Source: AC-69 sp044869895 (lineage in GTDB: Bacteria; Actinomycetota; UBA4738; HRBIN12). From it: DNA of 31,295 bases. This document shows, one piece after another, positions 16,160 through 23,220 of the stretch. The position numbers and the translations under genes were made by a program. The notes under the pieces are model-generated. The model had not been told where the DNA came from, searched no databases, and saw nothing but the letters and a program-made list of their open reading frames with translations. Position 1 is the first letter of the stretch. Each line of letters opens with the position of its first letter. The DNA lies in contig JBIOXZ010000163.1 in assembly GCA_044869895.1 (NCBI GenBank), positions 1 to 31,295 of the forward strand, given 5' to 3'.

Positions 16160-18274
16160 TCAGCTCCGCCGGGGGACGACCAGGGCGTCGACGGCGACGC
16201 AGCCGTCGACGCCTACGATCAGCGGGTTGGCGTCCAAGGCCTCGATGTGCTCACCGAGGTCCTGGGCCAGCCAGGACAGCGCGACCACCGCCTCGGCCAG
16301 GGCGGCACGGTCGGCCGGCGGCTGGCCACGGAGGCCGCCGAGCAACGGCCGGACCTTCAGTCGGTCGATGAGGCGCGTGGCGCGGGCCGCATCGAGCGGC
16401 GGCAGGGCCAACCGCCGGTCGTTCAGGACCTCGACCAGAACACCGCCCGCGGCGACGAGCACAAGGGGCCCGAACTGTTCGTCGCGAACGATCCCCAGGT
16501 GGATCTCGACGCCCGGCGTCGCCATCGCCGCCACCGCCACCTGTGGCCCGAGCCGGCCCGCCAGGTCCAGGTAGACGCCGGTTACCTCGGCCGCGTCGGC
16601 CAGACCCAGCCTCACCCCCCCGACGTCGGACTTGTGCTCGATCCCGGGCACCGCCGTCTTGAGGGCCACGGGATATCCGATGTCGCCCGCCGCAGCCAGC
16701 ACATCGTCGAGGGAGCCCGCGATCTGGGAGCGGACGACCGGCACCCCGTAGTCCGACAGGAGATCGAGCGCCACCGGCTCGGAGAAGGACCCTTCTGTCG
16801 ACAGCAACCTCTTCCACCGCTCCCTGGTCTTCGTGTCGACCGGCGAGGCTCCGGTGAGCGCCGGGAGGGCGTGATGATCCCGGTGGTCGAACAGGTGGCG
16901 GAACGCCGCGAGTCCGGTCAGGGTTCCCTCCAGCACGGGGATCCCCGCATCCTCGAGCCGCTTGGCGTCCGCGCGGTCGATGCCACCTGCGAAGTTCGAG
17001 AGCATGGCGAAGGGCTTCGTCGTCTCCGGGAACACCTCCTCCGCCATCCGGATGTAGCCCTCGTCGGGCTGGTCCTCGGTGGTCAGGTCGACGCTGAATG
17101 CCAGCCCCGCGGTGTCGGGGTCCTCCAGCAGCGCCCGCATGCACCCCGTGACCACCTCGTGCGCGTCGCGACCGGTCCCCCAGAAGTCGAGGGGGTTGAC
17201 CGGCAGGAGCCCCTGCTCGAGCAGCTCGGTCAACCTCTCGGTGGTCTCCTCCGAGATGGTCGCGAGCGGCACCCCCACGGCCGCCGCCGAATCGACGAGG
17301 AGAGCGCGTTCGCCCCCGGAGTCGTGGACGCTGGCCAGCCCGCCGAGCCCGGCTCGCCGGCCCGAGCCGAGCAACGCCAGTGCGTCCGCCATCTCGTCAA
17401 GGCCCTCCACTCGTAGCACCCCGTGGGCCTCGAACAGAGCCTCGTAGGCTCCGTCCTCTCCGGCAAGCGCCCCGGAGTGGGCGGTGACCATACGCCGGGT
17501 CAGTGCCTCCTTCCCGACCTTCAGGGCCACCACCGGAATGTCCCGGTCGTTCGCCGCTCGGAGCGCGTCGACGAACGCGGCGGGGTCGCGGATCGACTCG
17601 AGGAACAGCCCGATCACCTTCGTGCTCTCGAGCGACAGGGCGTAGCCGATGTACTCGGCGGCCGTGGCCGCGAGCTCCAGCCCCGACGAGACCGCGATGT
17701 TGAACGATAGCCCCCGATCGTTGTGCAGCAGGGCGGAGAAGGCGGACCCCGAATGGCTGACGAACGCGACGTTCCCGGGCCGCAGTCCCTTCGGCTCGTA
17801 GAACCCCAGGGCCCGAACGCCTTTCTCCAGGTTGGCGAACCCCATGCAGTTGCCTCCGCAGACCGCCATCCGGGCGGCGCGAGCGATGGCCGCCAACCGA
17901 TCGACGAGCGGCGGGGCGTCCTCGCGCGGGGCTTCGGAGCAGCTGGCGAAGATGACGGCCGAACGAGCGCCGGCTTCGGCCGCCAGACGCAGCTGCTCCT
18001 CGAGGAGGGGGTTCCCCACCGCCAGGATCGCGAGGTCGACGGCCGACCCGATCTCGGAGATCGTCTGGTAGCACCGCAACCCCAGGATCTCCCCGTACTT
18101 GGGGTTCACCGGGTAGACCACGCCGTCGAAGCCGCCTTCGAGGAGCTCCACCATGCTCTGGTTCCCCACCGAACCCTCACGGACGCTCGCCCCAACGATG
18201 GCGACGGACCGCGCCTCGAGCATGGTCTGGAGCGCGCCCCGGCCCTGGTCCCTCGAGCCAGGCGAAGCGGTCAC
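16160..18274 (-). CDS. ADP-forming acyl-CoA synthetase (acetate-CoA ligase family, fused)
   Basis: This 704-residue fused enzyme interconverts an acid, CoA and ATP with acyl-CoA, ADP and phosphate. It has an N-terminal CoA-binding domain (SVAIVGASVREGSVGN, about 23-38) and a succinyl-CoA-ligase-like middle domain with FVSHSGSAFS (about 171-180). The probable phosphohistidine is His266 in TAHSGALAGED. An ATP-grasp domain fills about 490-704 (YPVALKTAVPGIEHKSDVGGVRLG). The acid is unknown. The GTG at 18274 is 10 bases after the upstream gene's stop and is preferred; ATG 18223 would leave almost no N-terminal lead. It shares an operon with the oxidoreductase at 18285-19907, so the acid is probably made by, or handed to, that enzyme. 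Confidence 0.88.
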   Translation of the reverse strand: MTASPGSRDQGRGALQTMLEARSVAIVGASVREGSVGNQSMVELLEGGFDGVVYPVNPKYGEILGLRCYQTISEIGSAVDLAILAVGNPLLEEQLRLAAEAGARSAVIFASCSEAPREDAPPLVDRLAAIARAARMAVCGGNCMGFANLEKGVRALGFYEPKGLRPGNVAFVSHSGSAFSALLHNDRGLSFNIAVSSGLELAATAAEYIGYALSLESTKVIGLFLESIRDPAAFVDALRAANDRDIPVVALKVGKEALTRRMVTAHSGALAGEDGAYEALFEAHGVLRVEGLDEMADALALLGSGRRAGLGGLASVHDSGGERALLVDSAAAVGVPLATISEETTERLTELLEQGLLPVNPLDFWGTGRDAHEVVTGCMRALLEDPDTAGLAFSVDLTTEDQPDEGYIRMAEEVFPETTKPFAMLSNFAGGIDRADAKRLEDAGIPVLEGTLTGLAAFRHLFDHRDHHALPALTGASPVDTKTRERWKRLLSTEGSFSEPVALDLLSDYGVPVVRSQIAGSLDDVLAAAGDIGYPVALKTAVPGIEHKSDVGGVRLGLADAAEVTGVYLDLAGRLGPQVAVAAMATPGVEIHLGIVRDEQFGPLVLVAAGGVLVEVLNDRRLALPPLDAARATRLIDRLKVRPLLGGLRGQPPADRAALAEAVVALSWLAQDLGEHIEALDANPLIVGVDGCVAVDALVVPRRS

Positions 18275-18284
18275 GCTCCGGAGG

Positions 18285-19907
18285 CTACTGCGCCCGCCTG
18301 GCCAGCATCCGGTCCCGCTTGGCCTGCCGGAACGCCTGCCACCCGGGGATGCCGCACACGCCTCCGCCCGCATGCGTGGCCGACGACCCGTGATACAGGC
18401 CCCGGATGGGCGTGCGGTAATCCGCGTAGCCCGGGGCCGGGCGCATGTGGAACAGCTGATCCACCGAGAGCTCGCCGTGGAAGATGTTGCCGCCGATCAG
18501 CCCGAGCTCCTGCTCCAGGTCGTAGGGCCCCAGCACCTGCCGGGCGATGACCGAGGCCTTGAAGTTCGGCGCGAGGGAGTCGTACAGGTCCACGACCCGG
18601 TCGGCGTATTGCTCGAGCTCGTCGCGATGGGGCTCCTGCGCCCAGTCGTCGGGAACCCATTGGGTGAACATCGAGAAGTTGTGGACGCCTTCCGGCATCA
18701 AGGTCTTGTCCAGCGTAGTGGGGATGACCCCGTCCACGAACGGCCGCTCGGCGCCCTTGCGGAACAGGTGGGCGTCCTGGAACGCCTCCTCCGCGTACTG
18801 GGGCGAGAAGCACAGCTCGACCGAGCCCGTGTGGTGGTCCTGGAGCTCCTTGCCGGGATCGGCGATGAAGTCCGGCAGCTCGCTGATGGCCAGATTGATC
18901 TTCACCACCCCACTCCGCGTCCGCCAGTTCTCGATGTCCCGGACGAACTCGGCGGGGAGCTCGTTCGGGGCCAGGAGCCGCAGGAAGGCGATCTGCGGAT
19001 GGATCGTGGTGACCACCACCGGGGCCCGAATCTCTTCGCCGTTCTCGAGCGCCACGCCGACGGTGCGGCCACCGCGAATCAGGATCCGGCCGACGCGCGC
19101 GCCCGTGCGGATCTCGGCCCCGAAGGATTCTGCAGCCCTGCGACACGCATCTGACACCCCGCCCATGCCACCGTCCTGGTAGCCCCAGGACCCCAGGTGC
19201 CCGTCGCCGACGTCGCCGATCGAGTGATGCAGCATCACGTATGCGGTCCCGGGCGAGTCGGGACCGGCCCACGTCCCGATGACGCCATTGATGGTGAGCA
19301 TCGCCTTGATCTCGTCCGACTCGAACCAGTCGTCCAGGAGGTCGGTGACGCTCATCGTGAACAGACGGGTCACGTCCCCCACGCCGCGGACCCCGAGACC
19401 CCGCGCGCTCCACACCACGCGCAACTGCTCGATGAGGTCGGAGGGCCGCATGGACCCGACCTTCGGCGGGACGTGCAACAGCAGCGGGCCCATGACATCG
19501 GCTACGCCGGAGAGCCACGCGTCCCACGTCGGCATGATCTCCGCGTCCTTCTTTGAGAACTGGGAGATCGATTCGAAGTTCTTCTTCGCATCGTCCGCGT
19601 ACACCTTGATGGATCGCCCATCGGGGAACGCCTGGTAGTACGGACCGAATGGTGTGACCTTGTACCCATGCCGCTCCAGCTGGAGCTCCCGGATGATCGT
19701 GGGCGGCATCAGGCTCATCACGTAGGAATAGGTGGTCACCCGGAGGTCCGGATGCTCGGGCCACGGCGCGCTGGTATCGGCGGCCCCCCCGGTCTTGTCC
19801 CGGGCCTCGAGCACCACGGTCCGCGCTCCGGCCTTGGCGAAGAAGGCCCCGGAGATCAGGCCATTGTGGCCACCACCGATCACGACGGCGTCGTACGTGT
19901 TGGCCAT
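18285..19907 (-). CDS. Phytoene-desaturase-like FAD oxidoreductase (COG1233 type), TetR-controlled
   Basis: This 540-residue paralogue of the gene at 10383-12005 has identical length and shares HGYKV, FSKKDAE, SLMPP and GLIGGN..GELS blocks. GGGHNG (11-16) binds FAD; the C-terminal THAGGGVCGIPGWQAF closes the fold. The ATG at 19907 has GGGGGAAG five bases upstream. Its promoter (TATGAT at 19942-19947, TTGACC at 19967-19972) is overlapped by a TetR-type palindrome. The acyl-CoA synthetase follows 10 bases downstream. I infer oxidation of a carboxylate or its precursor that is then activated to a CoA ester, but the substrate is not identifiable. Confidence 0.86.
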   Translation of the reverse strand: MANTYDAVVIGGGHNGLISGAFFAKAGARTVVLEARDKTGGAADTSAPWPEHPDLRVTTYSYVMSLMPPTIIRELQLERHGYKVTPFGPYYQAFPDGRSIKVYADDAKKNFESISQFSKKDAEIMPTWDAWLSGVADVMGPLLLHVPPKVGSMRPSDLIEQLRVVWSARGLGVRGVGDVTRLFTMSVTDLLDDWFESDEIKAMLTINGVIGTWAGPDSPGTAYVMLHHSIGDVGDGHLGSWGYQDGGMGGVSDACRRAAESFGAEIRTGARVGRILIRGGRTVGVALENGEEIRAPVVVTTIHPQIAFLRLLAPNELPAEFVRDIENWRTRSGVVKINLAISELPDFIADPGKELQDHHTGSVELCFSPQYAEEAFQDAHLFRKGAERPFVDGVIPTTLDKTLMPEGVHNFSMFTQWVPDDWAQEPHRDELEQYADRVVDLYDSLAPNFKASVIARQVLGPYDLEQELGLIGGNIFHGELSVDQLFHMRPAPGYADYRTPIRGLYHGSSATHAGGGVCGIPGWQAFRQAKRDRMLARRAQ

Positions 19908-19941
19908 GGACGCTTCCCCCGTTGGTGGTGAGCCGGGGAGC

Positions 19942-19972
19942 ATCATACCCCGATGTTTGAATGGCCGGTCAA
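19942..19972 (-). promoter_or_regulatory. Promoter of the FAD oxidoreductase-acyl-CoA synthetase operon with TetR operator
   Basis: On the minus strand TTGACC (19967-19972) and TATGAT (19942-19947) are separated by 19 bases, slightly long. The operator TGAATGGCCGGTCA (19958-19971) covers the -35 and part of the spacer. It matches 10 of the 12 defined positions of the TGAACGG-N2-GTTCA pattern at the two sister sites. Confidence 0.65.
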
Positions 19973-19994
19973 GCCCGAGGGCCGTTGCCCCGGG

Positions 19995-20022
19995 TTGACA
20001 CCCGCGCCTGACCAGGTATGGT
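19995..20022 (+). promoter_or_regulatory. Promoter of the tetR gene
   Basis: A perfect -35 TTGACA (19995-20000), a 16-base spacer and a -10 TATGGT (20017-20022, five of six matches) predict a start near 20029, inside the operator at 20027-20040. Confidence 0.78.
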
Positions 20023-20026
20023 TCGC

Positions 20027-20040
20027 TGAACGGCTGTTCA
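20027..20040. promoter_or_regulatory. TetR operator at the tetR promoter
   Basis: TGAACGGCTGTTCA has perfect 5-base inverted arms (TGAAC / GTTCA). It sits over the predicted transcription start, so it should give negative autoregulation. It shares TGAACGG-N2-GTTCA with the site at 21937-21950. Confidence 0.7.
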
Positions 20041-20097
20041 AACAAGGACGGGTGGGCTTGCGAGACTGTTCGGCGTTCAAGGGACGGGAGGGTGCGG

Positions 20098-20712
20098 ATG
20101 AGCGCGGTTCGGCCCAGGGGGACGAAGGACCGGCACCAGGAGATCCTGGACGCGGCCGCGCGCGTGATCACCGAGCGTGGGCTGGCCGAGACGAGGATCT
20201 CCGATGTGGCCGACGCCGCCGGCGTCTCTCCCGGGCTGATCCTCTACTACTTCGACTCCAAGGACCGCCTGCTGGCCGAGGCCCTGACATTCGCCAACGA
20301 CGACTTCTTCGTCCGGATGTCTCGCGAGATTCGCCGGCTGCCCACCGCGAAGGAGCAATTGCGTCGCGTGATCGACCTGTCGGTCCCCGGGTACCTGCCA
20401 GAGGACAGCAAGCTCGACGAGTGGGCCCTGTGGATCGAGGTATGGGTGCGAGCTCTACGGGATCCTCAGATGGCGAAGGACCGCGAGATCCTGGACCAGC
20501 GGTGGCGCCAGTCCATCGCCGACATCATCCGTGCTGGACAGGCGGCCGGCGAGTTCCCGGCACGAGACGCCGACGAGATCGCCCTCCGGCTCGGCTCGCT
20601 CATCGACGGCCTGGCCATCCAGGTGATCATGAACGACAGCCAGGTCTCACCAGAGCGGATGCACCGGGCGTGCATGGAGGTCGCCGCGCAGGAAATCGGG
20701 TTCGACCTGTAG
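20098..20712 (+). CDS. TetR/AcrR family transcriptional repressor
   Basis: This 204-residue one-domain-pair regulator has an N-terminal helix-turn-helix at about residues 14-54 (EILDAAARVITERGL, then ISDVADAAGVSPGLILYYFDSKDRLL). Its C-terminal domain (WALWIEVWVRALRDPQMAKDRE, RAGQAAGEF) resembles the BetI-type ligand-binding group. The ATG at 20098 has GGGAGG five bases upstream; the GTG at 20092 would overlap that site. Palindromes at its own promoter, at the divergent oxidoreductase operon and at the convergent acyl-CoA dehydrogenase gene point to a local repressor of all three. The inducer is probably the substrate or an acyl-CoA product (inference). Confidence 0.92.
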   Translation: MSAVRPRGTKDRHQEILDAAARVITERGLAETRISDVADAAGVSPGLILYYFDSKDRLLAEALTFANDDFFVRMSREIRRLPTAKEQLRRVIDLSVPGYLPEDSKLDEWALWIEVWVRALRDPQMAKDREILDQRWRQSIADIIRAGQAAGEFPARDADEIALRLGSLIDGLAIQVIMNDSQVSPERMHRACMEVAAQEIGFDL

Positions 20713-20716
20713 CTCG

Positions 20717-20740
20717 CGCTCGCCGCTCAGCCGGCGAGCG
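20717..20740. terminator. Hairpin at the convergent tetR/acyl-CoA dehydrogenase junction
   Basis: A perfect 9-bp stem, CGCTCGCCG / CGGCGAGCG, has a 6-base loop that contains the dehydrogenase stop codon (20727-20729). It starts five bases after the tetR stop. There is no T-run on either side, so a bidirectional terminator is likely but unproven. Confidence 0.55.
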
Positions 20741-21902
20741 TTCCGGCGCCCCGCTTGGCCAGCTGGTCGGCGATGATGTTGCGTTGGATCTCGGACGTGC
20801 CCTCCCAGATCCGGTCGACCCGCAGCTCTCGGTAGAACCGTTCGGCGATGTTCTCGCGCATGTAGCCCCGGCCCCCGAAGATCTGCACCGCGCGGTCGGC
20901 CACGCGGTTGGCCATCTCGCTCGCGTAGAGCTTGGCCATGGAGCAGTGCGCGTGCTGGACCTTGACGTCGACGTCCTCGTCGATCTCCTGCCCCACGCGA
21001 TAGGTCATGAGACGCGAAGCCCACAGCTCGGTCAGCGAGTCGGCCAGCATGTGCTGGATGGCCTGGTAGGACATGATCGGCTGTCCGAACTGGACCCGCT
21101 CCTTGGCGAAGGCCGTTGCCTCCTCGATCAGGCGCTCGGCCGCCCCGCAGCATCGGGCGGCGATCATCAATCGCTCGTACCGGAACCAGGCGTACGTGAA
21201 GTCCATGCCACCGCCCTCGTCCCCGATTAGGTTGGCCGCCGGCACCCGCACGTCCTCGAACTCCAGGATCGCGTGCTGGTCCGCGTACGTGTGCGTATAG
21301 GCGGGTGCGCGCACCATCCGCAAACCCTCGGACGGGATGTCGACGATGAACAGCCCATGGGACCCGGCGTTCGGGCCGTCGGCCAGCTTGGCCTGGAAGA
21401 AGACCACCTCAGCTTTGTTGAACGAGGTGACGTGCCACTTCGTCCCGTTCAGGATGTAGTCGCCACCCTCCCAGTGCGCCGTGGCCTCGATCGCGTCCAC
21501 GTCGGAGCCCGCGTTCGGCTCCGTGATCGCGTAGCACTCGCGCTTGTCCCCGGCGACCATGGGCTTCAGATATCGATCCACCTGGTCGGCGGAGAACACG
21601 CCCACGGCCCACTCGGGACCGGTGTGCAGGACCCACCCGAGGCCGTTGGTGACCCGGCCGATCTGCTCCGACACCAGCACCTGCTGGAACGTGGTGAGCT
21701 CGGCCCCGCCCAGGTCCCTCGGCATGTTGATGGACCACAGGCCGAGCTCCCGAAGCCTGGCTTGCTGCCGATCGATGACGTCTCGGGGGAGTTGGCCGGC
21801 GTTCATCTCGGCCTCGAGCTCATGCGGGATCAGTTCGTCGTCGACGAACCGCCGTGCCGTGTCCTGGATCGCTCGGTCATCGTCGGTCATGGGGAACGCC
21901 AC
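20727..21902 (-). CDS. Acyl-CoA dehydrogenase
   Basis: This 391-residue FAD enzyme makes a trans-2-enoyl-CoA and passes electrons to ETF. It has the N-terminal helical domain, the signature YAITEPNAGSDV (about 123-134) and the C-terminal RIWEGTSEIQRNI, whose Glu is the usual catalytic base in this family. Chain-length or branched specificity is not readable. The GTG at 21902 is set by GGAGGTGAG just upstream. A TATGCT box (21921-21926) with a TetR palindrome above it shows that it has its own promoter, separate from the cysteine synthase gene upstream. It is convergent with tetR, and etfBA lie about 1.3 kb upstream. Confidence 0.93.
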   Translation of the reverse strand: MAFPMTDDDRAIQDTARRFVDDELIPHELEAEMNAGQLPRDVIDRQQARLRELGLWSINMPRDLGGAELTTFQQVLVSEQIGRVTNGLGWVLHTGPEWAVGVFSADQVDRYLKPMVAGDKRECYAITEPNAGSDVDAIEATAHWEGGDYILNGTKWHVTSFNKAEVVFFQAKLADGPNAGSHGLFIVDIPSEGLRMVRAPAYTHTYADQHAILEFEDVRVPAANLIGDEGGGMDFTYAWFRYERLMIAARCCGAAERLIEEATAFAKERVQFGQPIMSYQAIQHMLADSLTELWASRLMTYRVGQEIDEDVDVKVQHAHCSMAKLYASEMANRVADRAVQIFGGRGYMRENIAERFYRELRVDRIWEGTSEIQRNIIADQLAKRGAGTLAG

Positions 21903-21920
21903 GGGCTCACCTCCAAGTCG

Positions 21921-21950
21921 AGCATAGCGCGCCGACTGAACGGTGGTTCA
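21921..21950 (-). promoter_or_regulatory. Acyl-CoA dehydrogenase promoter with TetR operator
   Basis: CTGAACGGTGGTTCAG (21936-21951) has perfect 6-base arms and contains the core TGAACGGTGGTTCA (21937-21950). TATGCT (21921-21926) on the minus strand is the likely -10, 10 bases below the palindrome, so a bound repressor would cover the -35 zone. No strong -35 is visible. Confidence 0.68.
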
Positions 21951-21963
21951 GCCGATCGGCGGC

Positions 21964-22998
21964 TCAGTAGATGAACTCGAGGCTGCCCGAATAGAGCCGG
22001 AGCTGCTCGATGGAGTAGGGGTCCAGGTGGTGCTCTCGCTTGGGGACGGAGGCGTCCGACTCCTCCCCGAAGAGTTCACCGGAAAGATACCGCTGCCCCG
22101 TATCCGCCACGACGGTGACGATCCGCCGATACTCGGGGTGCTTCTCCACGACCTTCAGGGACGCGGCGACGTTGATCCCGGATGAGGGTCCACACAGCAA
22201 GCCCTCCTCCCTGGCCAGGCGGCGCGCCATCTCCAGCGCCTCGTCCGTCGACGCCGTCACCATCCCGTCCATCAGCTGAAGGTCCAGGTTGCGTGGGACG
22301 ATGCCGTCACCGATCCCCGGCACGCCGTGGGTTCCCCATCTGTGCTCCGAGATCAGCGGACACTCGGACGGCTCCACCGCGTACGCGAGCACGCTCGGAT
22401 CCTTCCGCTTCAGATACCGGGCGACGCCGGTGATCCACCCGCCGGTTCCCTGAGCGGCGACCACGGCGTCGAGCGATCCGCCCGTCTGCTCCCAGATCTC
22501 TCGGCCCGACTCCATCTGGGCCTCCACGTTGTCGGGATTCTCGAACTCGGCCGGCACGAAGTACCGGCCGGGATGGGCCGCCACCATCTCCCGCACCTTG
22601 GCCAACCCGAGATCGATGTCGGTCCCGGCACCGGGCGTGAGGACGAGCTCGGCTCCGTAGGCGAGGATCATCTTCTTGCGCTCCTCGCTCATGCCCTCCG
22701 GCATCACGATGACGCAGGGGTACCCCTTGATCGCGGCCACCGCGGAACAGGCGATCCCGGCGTTGCCGGTCGTGCATTCCATGATGGTCATCCCGGGACG
22801 GAGCTCACCTCGGCGCTCCGCGCGCTCGATCATGAAGGCGTAGATCCGGTCCTTGACCGAGCCCGTCGGCCCGTACCACTCCACCTTCGCCAGTAGCTCG
22901 TGGCCTGCTGGTTCGATCTTCCGCAGCCGCACCAGCGGCGTGGAACCGATCCCGTCGAGCATCGACGAGAGCGGCCGCTCGAAGCGATTCCAGTCCAT
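21964..22998 (-). CDS. PLP-dependent cysteine synthase family protein
   Basis: This 344-residue fold-type II PLP enzyme of the CysK/CysM/cystathionine beta-synthase family probably makes cysteine from an activated serine. The PLP lysine is Lys49 in GPTGSVKDR. The substrate loop is TTGNAGI (76-82), the phosphate-binding glycine loop is GTGGWITGV, and GPSSGIN lies near the C-terminus. It is somewhat longer than a typical CysK, with a tail ending YSGSLEFIY. The ATG at 22998 has GAGGAGGAG seven bases upstream. No regulatory CBS domains are present. It is preceded by a structured 222-base gap after etfA, and there is no sign that it belongs to the TetR regulon. Confidence 0.86.
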   Translation of the reverse strand: MDWNRFERPLSSMLDGIGSTPLVRLRKIEPAGHELLAKVEWYGPTGSVKDRIYAFMIERAERRGELRPGMTIMECTTGNAGIACSAVAAIKGYPCVIVMPEGMSEERKKMILAYGAELVLTPGAGTDIDLGLAKVREMVAAHPGRYFVPAEFENPDNVEAQMESGREIWEQTGGSLDAVVAAQGTGGWITGVARYLKRKDPSVLAYAVEPSECPLISEHRWGTHGVPGIGDGIVPRNLDLQLMDGMVTASTDEALEMARRLAREEGLLCGPSSGINVAASLKVVEKHPEYRRIVTVVADTGQRYLSGELFGEESDASVPKREHHLDPYSIEQLRLYSGSLEFIY

Positions 22999-23122
22999 CG
23001 TGCGGCTCCTCCTCGTTGGGGCGGGCCTCCGCGGGCGGTGCGACCCGTGGCGGTGGAGGCCGGTTCGCCGGATCAGGCGGCGCGCGCGTTCGTTTGGCGC
23101 GCGGGGCCTACTCGCGGGCCCC
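22999..23122 (-). promoter_or_regulatory. Structured 5' leader of the cysteine synthase gene
   Basis: On the minus strand three perfect stems follow one another: GGGGCC/GGCCCC (23103-23122), CGCGCGC/GCGCGCG (23081-23103) and GGCCTCC/GGAGGCC (23024-23061). The CCTCC arm of the last can instead pair with GGAGG in the ribosome-binding site (23006-23014), so two exclusive folds are possible. I do not recognise a known riboswitch class. Confidence 0.4.
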
Positions 23123-23153
23123 GATACGCGTGGCGTACCCCGAACCGGCACAT
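23073..23153 (-). CDS. Possible leader peptide upstream of the cysteine synthase gene
   Basis: A 26-codon frame starts ATG-TGC (Met-Cys-Arg-Phe) and ends NARAA, followed by TGA. A GACAAT box (23164-23169) lies ten bases upstream with no Shine-Dalgarno, so leaderless translation is possible. An in-frame ATG four codons further up is the alternative start. Only one cysteine codon is present, which weakens a cysteine-attenuation model. The frame could be chance in GC-rich DNA. Confidence 0.28.
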   Translation of the reverse strand: MCRFGVRHAYRGPRVGPARQTNARAA

Positions 23154-23180
23154 GAGAATCTTCATTGTCCCGGACGGAAC

Positions 23181-23201
23181 GCCTCCGATGCAACCGGAGG
23201 C
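23181..23201 (-). terminator. Hairpin shortly after etfA
   Basis: A perfect 7-bp stem, GCCTCCG / CGGAGGC, with a 7-base loop lies 19 bases after the etfA stop on the minus strand. No T-run follows. It could end the etf transcript or stall polymerase before the cysteine synthase leader. Confidence 0.4.
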
Positions 23202-23220
23202 ATGCCCCGGGACCCGCGCC

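Noticed and set aside
22999..23220. Known SAM or other sulfur-related riboswitch upstream of the cysteine synthase gene
   Set aside because: No conserved core of a SAM-type aptamer is recognisable, so only unassigned hairpins are reported.
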